5,799 bases of DNA from Promethearchaeota archaeon (GTDB lineage Archaea > Asgardarchaeota > Lokiarchaeia > Sigynarchaeales > SOKP01): positions 1 through 5,799 of the forward strand of contig SDNN01000179.1 of the NCBI GenBank assembly GCA_004524425.1. Direction: 5' to 3'. Below, one piece after another: positions 5,491 through 5,799 of this stretch. Under the pieces are notes generated by a model. That model was not told where the DNA came from and ran no database searches. It saw only the letters and a program-made list of their open reading frames with translations. A program made the translations under genes and the position numbers. The number at the start of each line of letters is the position of its first letter. Within the stretch, counting starts at the first letter, position 1.

Positions 5491-5799
5491 ATGAATTACC
5501 ACGACATAGAAATTGGAGATAAGGTTCCAGAGGTTTTTCGGGCTGTAATTGAAATTCCAAGAGAATCTAGAAATAAATATGAAATTCATAATGAATTATT
5601 AATTTTAGACAGAGTTCTACACTCTTCTTTAACTTATCCAACAAATTATGGTTTCATCCCGAGGACATTAGCAAAAGATGGAGATGCTTTGGATGTTTTG
5701 GTATGGTCTCGTTTTCCTTTAGACCCTCGTTGTATAGTCACTGTTAGACCACTTGGTATCTTAAAGATGAAGGATGAAGAAGGGGAGGATAATAAAGTC
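5491..5799 (+). CDS. ppa: Inorganic pyrophosphatase, family I (partial, C-terminus beyond window)
   Basis: This is a soluble family I inorganic pyrophosphatase, a cytoplasmic enzyme that hydrolyses PPi to two phosphates with Mg2+ and drives PPi-releasing reactions such as aminoacylation and nucleotide polymerisation. The 103 visible residues align along E. coli Ppa: VIEIP with Glu21, NKYE with Lys29 and Glu31, DR with Arg41, YPTNYGF at 49-55, the metal-binding Asp cluster DGDALD at 63-68, RPLGILKMKDEEGED at 86-100 with Asp95 and Asp100, and Lys102. These match the known catalytic and metal ligands. One deviation is Ala66, where the family signature D-[SGDN]-D-[PE]-[LIVMF]-D normally has Pro or Glu; the three Asp ligands are kept. 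The window ends within the gene, so about 70 residues are not seen (family length about 175-180). The start has no Shine-Dalgarno motif but has a TATA-like box at leaderless spacing. Confidence 0.95.
   Translation, partial: MNYHDIEIGDKVPEVFRAVIEIPRESRNKYEIHNELLILDRVLHSSLTYPTNYGFIPRTLAKDGDALDVLVWSRFPLDPRCIVTVRPLGILKMKDEEGEDNKV

Noticed and set aside
1..5799. tRNA or rRNA genes, CRISPR arrays, transposases or terminal repeats
   Set aside because: Intergenic regions were read on both strands. No cloverleaf-like GC-rich block, regular repeat array or mobile-element gene was seen.

Overview
The window is AT-rich archaeal DNA (roughly 30% GC by eye). The clearest lineage signal is a ribosomal protein of the archaeal/eukaryotic L10e (uL16) type at 298-924. 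TATA-like boxes 24-30 bases ahead of several start codons, and apparently leaderless genes, also fit Archaea. The AT bias, a COG1042-type acyl-CoA synthetase relative and a Lys/Glu-rich orphan membrane protein suggest a mesophilic, possibly Asgard (Lokiarchaeia-like) genome. That last placement is inference, not proof.

Layout: a possible C-terminal scrap of an upstream plus-strand gene (2-88); an AT-rich leader with promoter-like boxes; rpl10e (298-924); an intergenic region of about 220 bases; a CoA-binding, acetyl-CoA-synthetase-alpha-like protein starting at TTG (1143-2516); then, convergent and only 8 bases away, a minus-strand orphan membrane protein with a two-helix hairpin and a C-terminal cysteine cluster (3796-2525). 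A divergent intergenic region of 239 bases with two inverted repeats follows. Then come a short, apparently truncated GCS2-type carboxylate-amine ligase (4036-4503), a class I glutamine amidotransferase with an intact catalytic triad (4587-5354), and the first 103 codons of a family I inorganic pyrophosphatase (5491 to the window edge).

There is no obvious single operon; most genes have their own promoter-like box. The last three plus-strand genes could still be linked functionally. A GCS2-type ligase makes gamma-glutamyl-type amide bonds using ATP, a class I amidotransferase releases ammonia from glutamine or can cleave gamma-glutamyl bonds, and pyrophosphatase removes PPi. The ligase ends after about 155 residues, however, so this link is tentative.

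The items most worth a second look are the synthetase-alpha paralogue that has lost the phosphohistidine loop, the half-length GCS2 gene beside a free-standing amidotransferase, and the unrecognised hairpin membrane protein with paired CxCGE motifs. No tRNA, rRNA, CRISPR array or insertion sequence was seen.
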